Assembly: GCA_945876435.1 (NCBI GenBank)
Contig: CAMCOD010000011.1
Span: 1 to 58,004 of the forward strand
DNA: 58,004 nt
Direction of reading: 5' to 3'
DNA from: an uncultured Clostridia bacterium
GTDB taxonomy: Bacteria > Bacillota > Clostridia > Oscillospirales > Ruminococcaceae
Positions within the stretch are counted from its first letter, which is position 1. Every line of letters begins with the position of its first letter. Positions 16,545 through 24,374 of this stretch are shown here, piece after piece. The position numbers and the translations under genes are program-made. A model generated the notes under the pieces. The model saw only the letters and a program-made list of their open reading frames with translations. It was not told the DNA's origin and ran no database searches.

Positions 16545-16588
16545 ATTGTTCAGACATTGTCTGGACATTCTACCGGGAGGAATGACCT

Positions 16589-18139
16589 ATGCTGCAAATA
16601 CAAAATGTAACCATAAAACACAAAAAGGACCTTCGTACCATTCTGGAGGATTTTTCCTTCACGTTGAATGCCGGAGATAGGGCAGTTATCATCGGCGAAG
16701 AAGGCAACGGCAAATCCACCCTGCTGAAATGGATCGTGGAACCGGAATCGGTGGAAAGCTACGCGGAAGTCAGTGGCCGGTGTATTCTGAACGGGGAGCG
16801 GCTGGGCTATCTGCCCCAGGAGTTTCCCAATGAAGAGCTGGAAACGAGTGTTTATGACTATTTCTGTAAATCCGACGCTTTCTGCGTCCTGTCCCCTAAG
16901 GAGTTGGGACAACTGGCGGCGGATTTGGGACTGTCGCTGGACTTTTTCTACGGCCAGCAGAAAATGGGAAGCCTGTCCGGCGGCGAAAAGGTAAAGTCTC
17001 AGTTGGCCCGTATTCTTATGGAACAACCAGGCATCCTGCTTCTGGATGAACCATCTAACGATCTGGACCTGGAAACCCTGGAATGGCTGGAAAGATTTAT
17101 CCAGAACTGCTCCCGTCCCCTGTTGTTTATCTCCCATGATGAGATCCTGATCTCCCGCTGCGCCAACGTGATCATCCATCTGGAACAGATCCGGCGAAAA
17201 ACTATCAGCCGTTACACCGTTGCCCGCATGGGTTACAGCGATTATATTGACCAGCGCACAGCCGTTTTTGAAAATCAAGAGAGAGAAGCACTCAGCGACC
17301 TGCGCCAGGAAAAGATTCGTCAGGAGAAGTTCCAGCGCATTTATCAGCAGGTGGAAAATGACCTGCGCTCTGTTTCCCGCCAGTCCCCCCACATGGGGCG
17401 GATGCTGAAGAAGAAAATGCACGCTGTCAAAGCTATGGAAAAGCGCTACCAAAGGGAAAGCGAAGCCATGCGGCAGCTTCCGGAGGAAGAAGAGGCGATC
17501 TTTCTGAAATTCGGCGAGGATATTCAGATTCCCGCCGGGAAAGTCATGGTTGATTTTCATCTGGCCCAGCTGAGAACCGCCGATGACCAGCGGCTGCTGG
17601 CCCAGAACATCCATCTTTTCATCAAAGGCCAGCACAAAATCTGCATCATCGGCCGGAATGGAATGGGAAAAACCACCCTTCTGCGGAAAATCGCCGATGA
17701 ATTGCTCCAGAGGACCGACCTTAAGGCTGCCTATATGCCGCAGAATTATGAGGAACTGCTGGATCTGGAGAAGAATCCGGTGGATTATCTGGCTCCCAGC
17801 GGCCAAAAAGAGGAGATCACCAAAGTCCGCAGTTGGTTAGGCTCCATGAAGTATACCCCGGAGGAAATGTCTCATCCCATCCGCCAGCTTTCCGGCGGGC
17901 AGAAGGCCAAAGTTCTCCTGCTGAAAATGGGTTTTTCCGGTGCTGATGTGCTGCTGCTGGATGAACCGACCCGAAACTTTTCTCCCCTGTCCAACCCGGT
18001 GATCCGCAATGTGCTGCAAGCCTACCAAGGAGTGATCATCAGCGTTTCTCATGACCGAAAATATATTTCTCAGGTCTGCGACCAAGTTTACCGCCTGACG
18101 GAACAGGGTTTGGAAAAAGTAGATAATATCTCAATATAA
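16589..18139 (+). CDS. ABC-F family ATPase, ribosomal protection type
   Basis: A 516-residue protein with two ATPase domains and no membrane segments. Domain 1: GEEGNGKST Walker A, LSGGEKVKSQLARI signature, ILLLDEPSNDLD. A long charged linker (about residues 215-310) contains the helical pair that reaches the ribosomal exit site. Domain 2: GRNGMGKTT, LSGGQKAKVLLLKM, VLLLDEPTRNFSPLS. The last differs from the usual DEPTNHLD. ABC-F proteins with attenuated leaders usually displace antibiotics such as macrolides, lincosamides or pleuromutilins from the ribosome. The drug is not predictable. Start is ATG 16589 after GGGAGG. Confidence 0.92.
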   Translation: MLQIQNVTIKHKKDLRTILEDFSFTLNAGDRAVIIGEEGNGKSTLLKWIVEPESVESYAEVSGRCILNGERLGYLPQEFPNEELETSVYDYFCKSDAFCVLSPKELGQLAADLGLSLDFFYGQQKMGSLSGGEKVKSQLARILMEQPGILLLDEPSNDLDLETLEWLERFIQNCSRPLLFISHDEILISRCANVIIHLEQIRRKTISRYTVARMGYSDYIDQRTAVFENQEREALSDLRQEKIRQEKFQRIYQQVENDLRSVSRQSPHMGRMLKKKMHAVKAMEKRYQRESEAMRQLPEEEEAIFLKFGEDIQIPAGKVMVDFHLAQLRTADDQRLLAQNIHLFIKGQHKICIIGRNGMGKTTLLRKIADELLQRTDLKAAYMPQNYEELLDLEKNPVDYLAPSGQKEEITKVRSWLGSMKYTPEEMSHPIRQLSGGQKAKVLLLKMGFSGADVLLLDEPTRNFSPLSNPVIRNVLQAYQGVIISVSHDRKYISQVCDQVYRLTEQGLEKVDNISI

Positions 18140-18140
18140 A

Positions 18141-18163
18141 AAAGAGGAGCATAGCTCCTCTTT
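18141..18163 (+). terminator. Terminator of the ABC-F gene
   Basis: AAAGAGGAGC and GCTCCTCTTT form a perfect 10-bp stem around ATA directly after the stop codon. Confidence 0.85.
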
Positions 18164-18173
18164 CGAATGAAAC

Positions 18174-18193
18174 AGCCTCCCCAAAAGGAGGCT
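18174..18193 (-). terminator. Hairpin at the end of the LytTR remnant
   Basis: AGCCTCC and GGAGGCT pair around CCAAAA, just past the probable original stop of the LytTR frame. The T-run is weak. Confidence 0.45.
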
Positions 18194-18199
18194 ATTCCT

Positions 18200-18570
18200 T
18201 TAATCAAACATATTGCGAAGCAAATCAAATTCTGCGCCGTCATCAAAGCCTGTGTGTTTGTACCTTTTAAGCGCACACTGAATGTCCATCGACCATAAGG
18301 TTCGATTTTGCTGATGCAAGACAGGTTTACAAGATCGGATTTGTGGCAGCGCATAAACTCGGATGGATTCAGCCTGCTTTCAATATCACTAAGGGAATGG
18401 TTCAGATAATCATACCTCTGCGCCCGCGGATCACTGTTGAGCCGCTCCAAATTGTAATAGCTGCTGACAAGGGCTTCATACTGCTGCCGGAGTCGGCCAT
18501 ACAGGTGAACAAAAACGCCAATACACAAAACCAAAACCACCAGCAAACAGAAGCTCAATCTTACTTCCAC
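18200..18570 (-). pseudogene. Fused sensor-kinase/LytTR remnant with a frameshift
   Basis: Starts at a GTG (18570) after GGGAGGTG. Residues 1-56 have a membrane helix (LSFCLLVVLVLCIGVFVHLYG) and YYNLERLNSDPRAQRYDYLNH, which looks like the linker and H-box of a GHKL-type kinase (usual RxQRHDYLNH), with the His changed to Tyr. From residue 57 it is a LytTR domain (SLSDIESRLNPSEFMRCHKS, then DLVNLSCISKIEPYGRWTF). The frame then reads off into nonsense, but the neighbouring frame continues with AEFDLLRNMFD and a stop at 18200-18202, the expected LytTR end. It is probably a deletion fusion that later frameshifted. The unbroken frame would run on to 18088, inside the ABC-F gene. Confidence 0.6.
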
Positions 18571-18634
18571 TTTACCGCACCTCCCTTTTCTTACCGATAC
18601 GTTATCATAAATTTGGCAAATTCCAAGTGAAATG

Positions 18635-18663
18635 CGCTGAAATGTCGCTTTTGGACGCTGAAT
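18635..18663. promoter_or_regulatory. Probable LytTR binding site: two CGCTGAAA/T repeats 21 bp apart
   Basis: CGCTGAAA (18635-18642) and CGCTGAAT (18656-18663) are direct repeats offset by 21 bp, two helical turns, as LytTR dimers require. They lie 65-93 bases before the LytTR remnant on its minus strand. An inverted TCAGCG follows nearby. Confidence 0.55.
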
Positions 18664-18782
18664 AGTCAGAAATCAGCGGGAAAGCGTCAGGATTTGTCTG
18701 TTTGTTCAGCCCAAGCTTTACATCCATCAGAAAATCAGATAGAATAAAAGCACAACATTCAATGAAAGGATAGGATGAGAAG

Positions 18783-19772
18783 ATGAAACAGAAACTTCCA
18801 ATTATTATTTCCGTATTTTCCTGCCTGTTGGCGCTTCTGTGTATGGTTCGCATCGTCAATCTGCAAAATCAGCTTCGCTCTATGGAAAACAATTTGAACA
18901 ACAGCATCCTTATCTTACGCAACGACATAAACAACATCTCTTCCAATGTTTCCTACCAACTTGAGGAGCAGGACAACCTGCTGTCTTCCAGCGATTTCAG
19001 CTTTGGGCTGGCAGATTGGAAGAACTTTACGGTGGAATTGAACTGCACCGTCACGCCGAAGGAATTTCGACCGGAGGAAACCAGTGTGGTACTGGTCTGC
19101 AACGGTGAAGAACACCCTATGACACTCCGCAGCGGCGCTTATGCGGCTACATTCCCAATTTCCATGCTGGAAGGTTCCACCATTACAGAGGTACGCTTCC
19201 TTGAGAACGGCAATATCCGTATCCAAAACATGGATCGGTCTATCTATCCCCGTGATCAATACTTCCCAAACTTGTACACAAGCTTCAGCGGAAGCGGAAG
19301 CGGCAAAAAAGATTCTTCCACCTGCACTTGGACATACAACGGTACGCTGTACATCACTGCCGAACAAAAGGGCGGCTTGAATTCATCCATTGAAGCACTG
19401 GATCTGGTACAGTATAACAACGGTGAGGAAGTAACCCGCAGCTCCTTTTTGGGGCAAGACAAGGACGACAATTCCGTGGTCTTTGGCCAAAAGAACCCTG
19501 CCGTCACCATCACCAACCAGGACCCTCTTGAAGTCCAATATGAACTGCAGCAGGACTACACCTTCCCCTTTGGCTCCACCATGGAACTGTATGTGGAAAT
19601 GAGTGACAGCAGAGGCTTTACCTATCGAGCCTTGGTGGGTCGGCTGTCCGCCAGCGCAGAGGGCGAAGTGAATGATGACGAGCAATTTGTAGGTTGGGAT
19701 AATCGCTACTGGATTTTAGATGAAAACGGCCAGCTTCTCTACTCTTCTCTGGACGACCCCGCTTATTATTAA
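18783..19772 (+). CDS. Membrane-anchored extracytoplasmic protein of unknown function
   Basis: A 329-residue protein. Residues 4-25 (KLPIIISVFSCLLALLCMVRIV) form an N-terminal anchor; residues 27-60 (NLQNQLRSMENNLNNSILIL and onward) form a short coiled coil; the rest is beta-rich with ELNCTVTPKEFRPEETSVVL and EVRFLENGNIRIQNMDRSIYP-like strands and a second beta domain ending in DNRYWILDENGQLLYSS. I do not recognise the family. It may serve as a surface sensor or signal-transducing partner; similar proteins occur beside regulatory genes in Clostridia. AAAGGATAGGATGAGAAG precedes the start. The next gene begins 20 bp later, so they may be co-transcribed. Confidence 0.7.
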   Translation: MKQKLPIIISVFSCLLALLCMVRIVNLQNQLRSMENNLNNSILILRNDINNISSNVSYQLEEQDNLLSSSDFSFGLADWKNFTVELNCTVTPKEFRPEETSVVLVCNGEEHPMTLRSGAYAATFPISMLEGSTITEVRFLENGNIRIQNMDRSIYPRDQYFPNLYTSFSGSGSGKKDSSTCTWTYNGTLYITAEQKGGLNSSIEALDLVQYNNGEEVTRSSFLGQDKDDNSVVFGQKNPAVTITNQDPLEVQYELQQDYTFPFGSTMELYVEMSDSRGFTYRALVGRLSASAEGEVNDDEQFVGWDNRYWILDENGQLLYSSLDDPAYY

Positions 19773-19791
19773 TACAGAAAGGATAATCTTT

Positions 19792-20556
19792 ATGTCTTTA
19801 TCCAAAAGTCAGCTGCCTATTCTGGATTACGACGACAGCCAGAAAGCGGTGATTATGCCCGATCATGAAAAACTCTCCCGCCTCCCGGAATACGCTGCGT
19901 TTCCATTTTTAGGCGATCAGGTGGAACACTTTGCCAATGAAAGGCAGCTAAAGCGGATATCCTCTTTCGATTGCATCACCAAAACCTTCCCCATTTATCA
20001 ACTGGACTACCGTGGAAAAAGCATCGCTCTCTGTCAAGCACCTTTAGGTTCAGCCGCCGCAACGATGATTCTGGATTTTCTCATCGGCTATGGGGCGAAA
20101 AAGATCATCTCTGCCGGTTCCTGCGGTGCCTTGATCCCGCTGGAGGAGAATCAGTTTCTGATCCCAACAGAGGCCTTGCGCTGCGAAGGGGCTTCCTATC
20201 ACTATTTGCCGCCATCCCCCACGGTAAAAGCGAACCAAACCGCTGTACAGGCGATAGAAAAAGCCATGAAACAGCACAACATCCCTTACCTCCACTGTAA
20301 AACCTGGTCAACCGACGGTTTTTTCCGGGAAACCAAAGAAATGGTGGAATACCGGAAAGCGGAAGGATATTCGGTAGTGGAAATGGAGTGCGCCGGATTG
20401 ATGGCCTGCGCTGAATTTCGGGCTGTGACCTTCGGTCAACTGCTGTTTACCGCTGATTCTTTGGCCAATGTGGAACAGCACCAGGAACGGAATTGGGGCA
20501 GCGCCTCCATACCGCTGGCTTTACAGCTCTGCCTGGATGCGGTTGTGGAACTGTAA
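19792..20556 (+). CDS. Nucleoside phosphorylase family protein
   Basis: A 254-residue member of the PNP/UDP phosphorylase family, cytosolic enzymes of nucleoside salvage. ALCQAPLGSAAATMILDFLI, GAKKIISAGSCGAL and VVEMECAGLMACAEF (with the conserved Met-Glu that contacts ribose) are the family core. AWSTDG-like KTWSTDGFFRETKEMVEY is also typical. Base specificity cannot be read off. ATG 19792 is chosen because AGAAAGGA precedes it; the upstream in-frame region overlaps the previous gene. A strong bidirectional hairpin follows. Confidence 0.85.
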   Translation: MSLSKSQLPILDYDDSQKAVIMPDHEKLSRLPEYAAFPFLGDQVEHFANERQLKRISSFDCITKTFPIYQLDYRGKSIALCQAPLGSAAATMILDFLIGYGAKKIISAGSCGALIPLEENQFLIPTEALRCEGASYHYLPPSPTVKANQTAVQAIEKAMKQHNIPYLHCKTWSTDGFFRETKEMVEYRKAEGYSVVEMECAGLMACAEFRAVTFGQLLFTADSLANVEQHQERNWGSASIPLALQLCLDAVVEL

Positions 20557-20575
20557 CTTTCCAAAAATGAAACAC

Positions 20576-20615
20576 AAAAAAACGTGCCGGCGAAATTTCG
20601 CCGGCACGTTTTTTC
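20576..20615. terminator. Bidirectional terminator
   Basis: A perfect palindrome AACGTGCCGGCGAAA with its complement (20581-20610), with A-run before and T-run after, serves both the phosphorylase gene and the convergent acetyltransferase gene. Confidence 0.92.
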
Positions 20616-20629
20616 TCATACACTTTTGC

Positions 20630-21112
20630 CTATAAACGCTTTTCAAACAAGATCGTATCCTGCCACTGATCAAAGCGATCTTTCGCGATTCTCTCCCGAT
20701 AACCGATTTTCCGAAAGCCGCAGACTTTATGGAGAGCAAGGCTGGCTTCATTTACCGCAAAAACGGAAGAATACAAACTCCAGAAGCCTGCGGCTCTGCT
20801 TTCTTCCTCCACTTTTGCCATCAACGCCTTTCCGACGCCCTGATGCTGGAAGGCTTTGTCGATATAAACACTGACTTCCACCACGCCACGGTAGCACTCC
20901 CGGGCAGAGGTTGGACTCAAGGCTATCCAGCCTGCAACCAAACCATCCGCCTCATACACCAATCGCCCGATTTTCAGATGGGAGCGGTCCCAATCTTCAT
21001 ACGAAGGGCAGTTTCTCTGGAAAGTAGAAATGCCAATTTCCAAGGCCTGAGAATAAATTTCCCCAACCCTTGGCCAATCCTCCGGCTGCATATTCCGAAT
21101 CTGACTTTTCAT
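20630..21112 (-). CDS. GNAT acetyltransferase, phosphinothricin acetyltransferase-like
   Basis: A 160-residue GNAT enzyme of the PAT/BAR-like group (COG1247). MKSQIRNMQPEDWPRVGEIYSQ, GISTFQRNCPSYEDWD, GWIALSP, VEVSVYIDKAFQHQGVGKALM (acetyl-CoA loop QGVGKAL) and CGFRKIGYRERIAKD define it. Relatives acetylate amino groups of phosphinothricin, methionine sulfoximine or related amines; the real substrate here is unknown. Its ribosome binding site GGAGG lies inside the end of the upstream mgtC-like gene, 2 bp away, so translation is coupled. Confidence 0.88.
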   Translation of the reverse strand: MKSQIRNMQPEDWPRVGEIYSQALEIGISTFQRNCPSYEDWDRSHLKIGRLVYEADGLVAGWIALSPTSARECYRGVVEVSVYIDKAFQHQGVGKALMAKVEEESRAAGFWSLYSSVFAVNEASLALHKVCGFRKIGYRERIAKDRFDQWQDTILFEKRL

Positions 21113-21114
21113 GA

Positions 21115-21789
21115 TTACAGATCCTCCAAATAAACGACGCCGTCAATCTTTCGCATTTTACTCATCAGCAGCCCATGATTGATGCGCTGTTTCACATGGA
21201 GCGTAGCAGTAAAAGCACGCACATCTTCGTCTATGGTCTGCCCCTGCTCCATCTGAATATCGCTGAAATCCACATCCATTTTCCGTAGCTGATGCAAAAA
21301 TTCGCTGAGAGGAACGTCCATGGAAAGTTCCACATAAACCGGCAGCACCTTAGCATTCTTCAGCATATGGTCATCCCAGCGGTGGAGAAGCGTCAGAATA
21401 ACGAAAATGGCCAATGCGCCCATTACAGCGGCTTCATAGAAGCCAATGCCCAAGGCCAAGCCCACACCGGCCGCAGCCCACAGTCCGGCAGCAGTAGTCA
21501 AGCCTTTGATCTGGTTGTGGCGGGTCACCATAATGGTTCCGGCGCCCAGAAAACCGATTCCGCTGACCACCTGCGCGCCCATCCGAGCCGGATCGCCAGT
21601 GCCAAACACCTGGAACATGTATTGATTGGTCATCATAAGCAGGCAGGAGCCGACACAAACCAGCATATAGGTTCTAAGTCCTGCGGAGTGGTTGTTCATT
21701 CCCCGTTCCAAGCCAATAATGCCGCCCATTAAAACAGCGGCCAGAATGCGCAAGATCACCTCAACCATCGTCAATTCCCGTAAAAGCAT
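21115..21789 (-). CDS. MgtC/SapB family membrane protein
   Basis: A 224-residue protein with four to five N-terminal membrane helices and a soluble C-terminal domain. GGIIGLERGMNNHSAGLRTYMLVCVGSCLLM and RMGAQVVSGIGFLGAGTIM are textbook MgtC/SapB motifs. The C-terminal 75 residues (VPLSEFLHQLRKMDVDFSDI and onward) resemble the ACT-like domain of the longer forms. In pathogens MgtC inhibits the F-type ATPase and helps in low magnesium; in other bacteria the role is unclear. AAAAGGAGGATAAAAGGG precedes the ATG. No magnesium riboswitch is evident upstream. Confidence 0.92.
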   Translation of the reverse strand: MLLRELTMVEVILRILAAVLMGGIIGLERGMNNHSAGLRTYMLVCVGSCLLMMTNQYMFQVFGTGDPARMGAQVVSGIGFLGAGTIMVTRHNQIKGLTTAAGLWAAAGVGLALGIGFYEAAVMGALAIFVILTLLHRWDDHMLKNAKVLPVYVELSMDVPLSEFLHQLRKMDVDFSDIQMEQGQTIDEDVRAFTATLHVKQRINHGLLMSKMRKIDGVVYLEDL

Positions 21790-22014
21790 CCCTTTTATCC
21801 TCCTTTTACTTTTATTGGACCCACAGGATCCGTCCGTTTTTCGAGGACAGATGATGTCGGATCCGAAATAATATTATTTTATTATAGCACAAAAGAGACG
21901 GGGTGCAAGACACTTTGTTACAAAAAGCTTTTCTATAAATTTACGGCTTGTCCATTGCCTTGGACGGGAAGATTTTTTATAATACAAGTATAGTCAGGAG
22001 GAAGGAGGGCTGAT

Positions 22015-22686
22015 ATGAATAGGAAAAAATGGAGCGGCCTGATCAACTGGCTGAAATATTTGCCTCTTTTGCTGTGCTTGCTCAGTATCGTTTTATTTTT
22101 CTGTTCCCGGGACAACCTATCCATAGAATCTCTGCTGAATTATTCTCCCGAAAGCCCATTGCTGGCAGTCGGGATGCTGCTTCTGCTTTCTGCCTCCAAA
22201 AGCCTGTCTGTCTTTTTTCCCATGATGGTCCTTCAGATCGTAGGCGGTCATCTGTTCTCTGTACTGGTGGCTTTGTTGGTAAATACTTTGGGTATGGTGA
22301 TTATCCTAACGCTTCCCTACTGGATTGGACGCTTTTCCGGCTCAGACACAGTGGCAAAACTGCTGATAAAATACCCCAAACTGGACGCCGCCGTAAAAAC
22401 ACAGCAAAACAACTGCTTTTTTGTCTGTTTTTTCCTGCGCGTTATCAGCATTCTGCCAGGTGACATCGTCAGCATGTACTTCGGCGCTACCAGAACGCCA
22501 TTTTGGCTCTACCTGTGGGCCAGCTCTCTGGGAACGATGCCTGGAGTCATCACCTCAACGCTGATGGGATCCGCCTTGAATGAACCAGGCTCTCCCCTGT
22601 TTCTTGGGTCCGTATTCTTGACCCTGTTTCTCTCCCTGTCATCTTTGCTGCTTCATCGTTGTCACAAGAAAAAACTTGATAAATAG
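22015..22686 (+). CDS. VTT-domain (TVP38/TMEM64, DedA-like) membrane protein
   Basis: A 223-residue polytopic protein. KSLSVFFPMMVLQIVGGHLF, LLVNTLGMVIILTLPYWIGRFSG and the RVISILPGDIVSMYFGATRTPFW segment (Arg plus Pro-Gly re-entrant loop) match the VTT/SNARE-associated family. Homologues of this superfamily are lipid scramblases or flippases, for example for undecaprenyl phosphate or phosphatidylethanolamine; the substrate here is unknown. GGAGGAAGGAGGG precedes the ATG. Monocistronic with a clear terminator. Confidence 0.85.
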   Translation: MNRKKWSGLINWLKYLPLLLCLLSIVLFFCSRDNLSIESLLNYSPESPLLAVGMLLLLSASKSLSVFFPMMVLQIVGGHLFSVLVALLVNTLGMVIILTLPYWIGRFSGSDTVAKLLIKYPKLDAAVKTQQNNCFFVCFFLRVISILPGDIVSMYFGATRTPFWLYLWASSLGTMPGVITSTLMGSALNEPGSPLFLGSVFLTLFLSLSSLLLHRCHKKKLDK

Positions 22687-22725
22687 AATCAGGCAAAGCA
22701 GAAATGCTTTGCCTGATTTGTTTTC
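22687..22725 (+). terminator. Terminator of the VTT gene
   Basis: AATCAGGCAAAGCA and TGCTTTGCCTGATT form a perfect 14-bp stem around GAAA; TGTTTT follows. Confidence 0.9.
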
Positions 22726-22728
22726 CTG

Positions 22729-23097
22729 TTATTCTTCTACCGTTGTGGAATTAGACGCATTTTTCTTCACAGATTCTACACCGTTGACACAACTTTCATG
22801 AGCCTTATAACCTTCGCTCACACCGATGATCTGTCCGTTCGTGGCTTTCAAACGGAAACGATACTCCCCGGCATTATCCGTATAGATTTCAAATTTGGGA
22901 TGTTTTTCTTTCTGATACCCCTCTTTGGTCTGATCCTCTACAGCGGCAGGAGGAGCATTTTTCTTGACGCTCTCGATACCATTTAAGCAGGCTGCTTTTG
23001 TGGTATAAACCTCGGAACTCAGAATAACTTGGCCATTGGTCGCTTTCAAATCAAACTTAATACCGGTTTTCGTCTCACGAATCACAAATTTTCCCAT
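22729..23097 (-). CDS. YegP / DUF1508 family protein, two repeats
   Basis: A 122-residue protein made of two DUF1508 repeats: residues 1-45 (KFVIRETKTGIKFDLKATNG, then QVILSSEVYTTKAACLNGIESVK) and 65-115 (KFEIYTDNAGEYRFRLKATN, then GQIIGVSEGYKAHESCVNGVESVK). Each repeat is an antiparallel beta hairpin plus helix, and the family forms small dimer-like domains. The function is unknown. The start is ATG 23097 after AGGAGGTAAAGC; the open frame upstream is not needed. Repeat 1 has an Ala/Pro-rich linker after it. Confidence 0.9.
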   Translation of the reverse strand: MGKFVIRETKTGIKFDLKATNGQVILSSEVYTTKAACLNGIESVKKNAPPAAVEDQTKEGYQKEKHPKFEIYTDNAGEYRFRLKATNGQIIGVSEGYKAHESCVNGVESVKKNASNSTTVEE

Positions 23098-23250
23098 AGC
23101 TTTACCTCCTGTTTTCTGAAAATAGCGAATTGGTGTATTCTTTTTTTCATCATACAACGAAATTCTGTTTCTGGCAAGAGGACAAGCGTCTTTTTTATTG
23201 AATCAAGCCGTTTTTACCGAACTACAGTCGTTTTTTTGGAGAAGATTCAA

Positions 23251-23775
23251 TTAAAATCGCTCTTCATGAATTTTTTCAAACGGAAGATCTCCATCCTCAT
23301 AGGAGGCAGGATGGTTCTGAGGCATGCCCAAAGACAGGATCGCCTCCAAACGGTAAGTATCCGGATAATGAAGCAGTTCCCGCAGATAGGTTTCGGTACT
23401 GCGTCCGTCGGCTGACTCACGCAGACGGCCTTGGATCCAGCAGCTTCCCAATCCCAGACTGTCCGCCATCAGGTGCATATTGGCCATGGCAATGGATGCG
23501 TCCTCAACCCAAATATCGGTTTTATCCGGATCTGCAATCACGACGATCGCGCAGTCCGCGCCCTCCAGCATTTGGGCTCCTCCCGTCCGGCATTTTGTCA
23601 TTTTCTGAAGAGTTTCTTTCTTCCTTACTACAATAAACTCCCATGGTCTTTTTGCTCGGCCGGAAGCAGAGGTCAATCCGGCTTTCAGCACTTGATCCAG
23701 CAGCTGCTGCGGAATGGCTTCGCCTGTATACTGACGGACACTGCGGCGGTGTTTGAATACGGAAAGAATATCCAT
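23251..23775 (-). CDS. Nitroreductase family protein
   Basis: A 174-residue FMN-dependent nitroreductase-fold enzyme. FKHRRSVRQYTGEAIPQQLLDQVL carries the FMN phosphate-binding Arg/Ser, ASGRAKRPWEFIVVRKKETL the substrate edge, and DASIAMANMHLMADSLGLGSCWIQGRL the central helix. C-terminal LEAILSLGMPQNHP binds FMN again. Such proteins reduce nitro-aromatics, quinones or flavins with NAD(P)H; the natural substrate is unknown. ATG 23775 has AAAGGGAG in front. It is a single gene. Confidence 0.9.
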   Translation of the reverse strand: MDILSVFKHRRSVRQYTGEAIPQQLLDQVLKAGLTSASGRAKRPWEFIVVRKKETLQKMTKCRTGGAQMLEGADCAIVVIADPDKTDIWVEDASIAMANMHLMADSLGLGSCWIQGRLRESADGRSTETYLRELLHYPDTYRLEAILSLGMPQNHPASYEDGDLPFEKIHEERF

Positions 23776-23894
23776 TGAATCACACTCCCTTTCATACGAT
23801 TTTTCTTCTATTATACAACAAATACAAAGCAAAGAACAACAAAAATAAGAACATGAAAGTTTCGAAGGGCCTCGTTTCTTTGGCTTTCTTATGC

Positions 23895-23900
23895 TATAAT
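23895..23900 (+). promoter_or_regulatory. -10 box upstream of the small membrane protein
   Basis: A perfect TATAAT lies about 97 bases before the start codon at 23997; the -35 at 17 bp spacing is poor. Confidence 0.4.
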
Positions 23901-23996
23901 ATTTTTAATTAGGCATGATACCTGATTTCCTGATGAGACTGTTTCCGTTTTATTCAGAAAAAGGTGTATTAGCCAAAGATAAGAAAGGAACATTGT

Positions 23997-24374
23997 ATGA
24001 ATAAGAAATTTTCTCTAAAAAAATACCTGACCCGATTCTCCCTGGGGCAAAAGTTATTGGCTGCCAACATTGTGCTGATGGTCATCCTGCAGATATTGGT
24101 TCGCATTTTTGCCGGTGATGCCGGTATGATCGCCTGCTTTGCCCTATGGTACATTCTTTACCCCCTGTACTGCCTGTTTTACGGCTGGAAAATGGGATCT
24201 GACCTGGAGCACATGGTCAAATATGTCCCTGTTCCCGCTCTGCTTTATCTTCCTACTGTACTGATCCTGTTCTCCTTTAAAGAAGTTGCCCTGTATTTGT
24301 ACGCCGGTATTTATTTGGCATTGACCTGCTTTGCCGCTCTGGTACATCATCTATTGAAAATGTATATGAAATAA
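23997..24374 (+). CDS. Small polytopic membrane protein, unknown
   Basis: A 125-residue protein with a basic N-terminus (MNKKFSLKKYLTRFSLGQKL) and four predicted membrane helices: AANIVLMVILQILVRIFAG, IACFALWYILYPLYCLFYGW, VPVPALLYLPTVLILFSF and YLYAGIYLALTCFAALVHHLL. I do not recognise a family. AAGAAAGGAACATTGT precedes the ATG. Its stop codon lies within the stem of the bidirectional terminator shared with the convergent symporter gene. Confidence 0.65.
   Translation: MNKKFSLKKYLTRFSLGQKLLAANIVLMVILQILVRIFAGDAGMIACFALWYILYPLYCLFYGWKMGSDLEHMVKYVPVPALLYLPTVLILFSFKEVALYLYAGIYLALTCFAALVHHLLKMYMK

Larger units (their letters stand above)
16305..16588 (+). promoter_or_regulatory. ABC-F leader with mini-ORF and attenuator
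   Basis: The leader holds, in order: a hairpin GCACAG..CTGTGC (16321-16338); GGTGAGG followed by the three-codon frame ATG CGC AAA TAA (16350-16361, peptide MRK); a hairpin AGAACAGC/GCTGTTCT (16396-16417); TGCCGAAG (16434-16441); and an intrinsic terminator at 16511-16544. TGCCGAAG is exactly complementary to CTTCGGCA (16519-16526) in the left arm and loop of that terminator, so the two structures exclude each other. This is the layout of ribosome-mediated attenuation, known to control antibiotic-resistance ABC-F genes. Confidence 0.7.

Noticed and set aside
16550..17806. A 418-codon minus strand open frame
   Set aside because: Antisense to the ABC-F gene; no start signals and no family.
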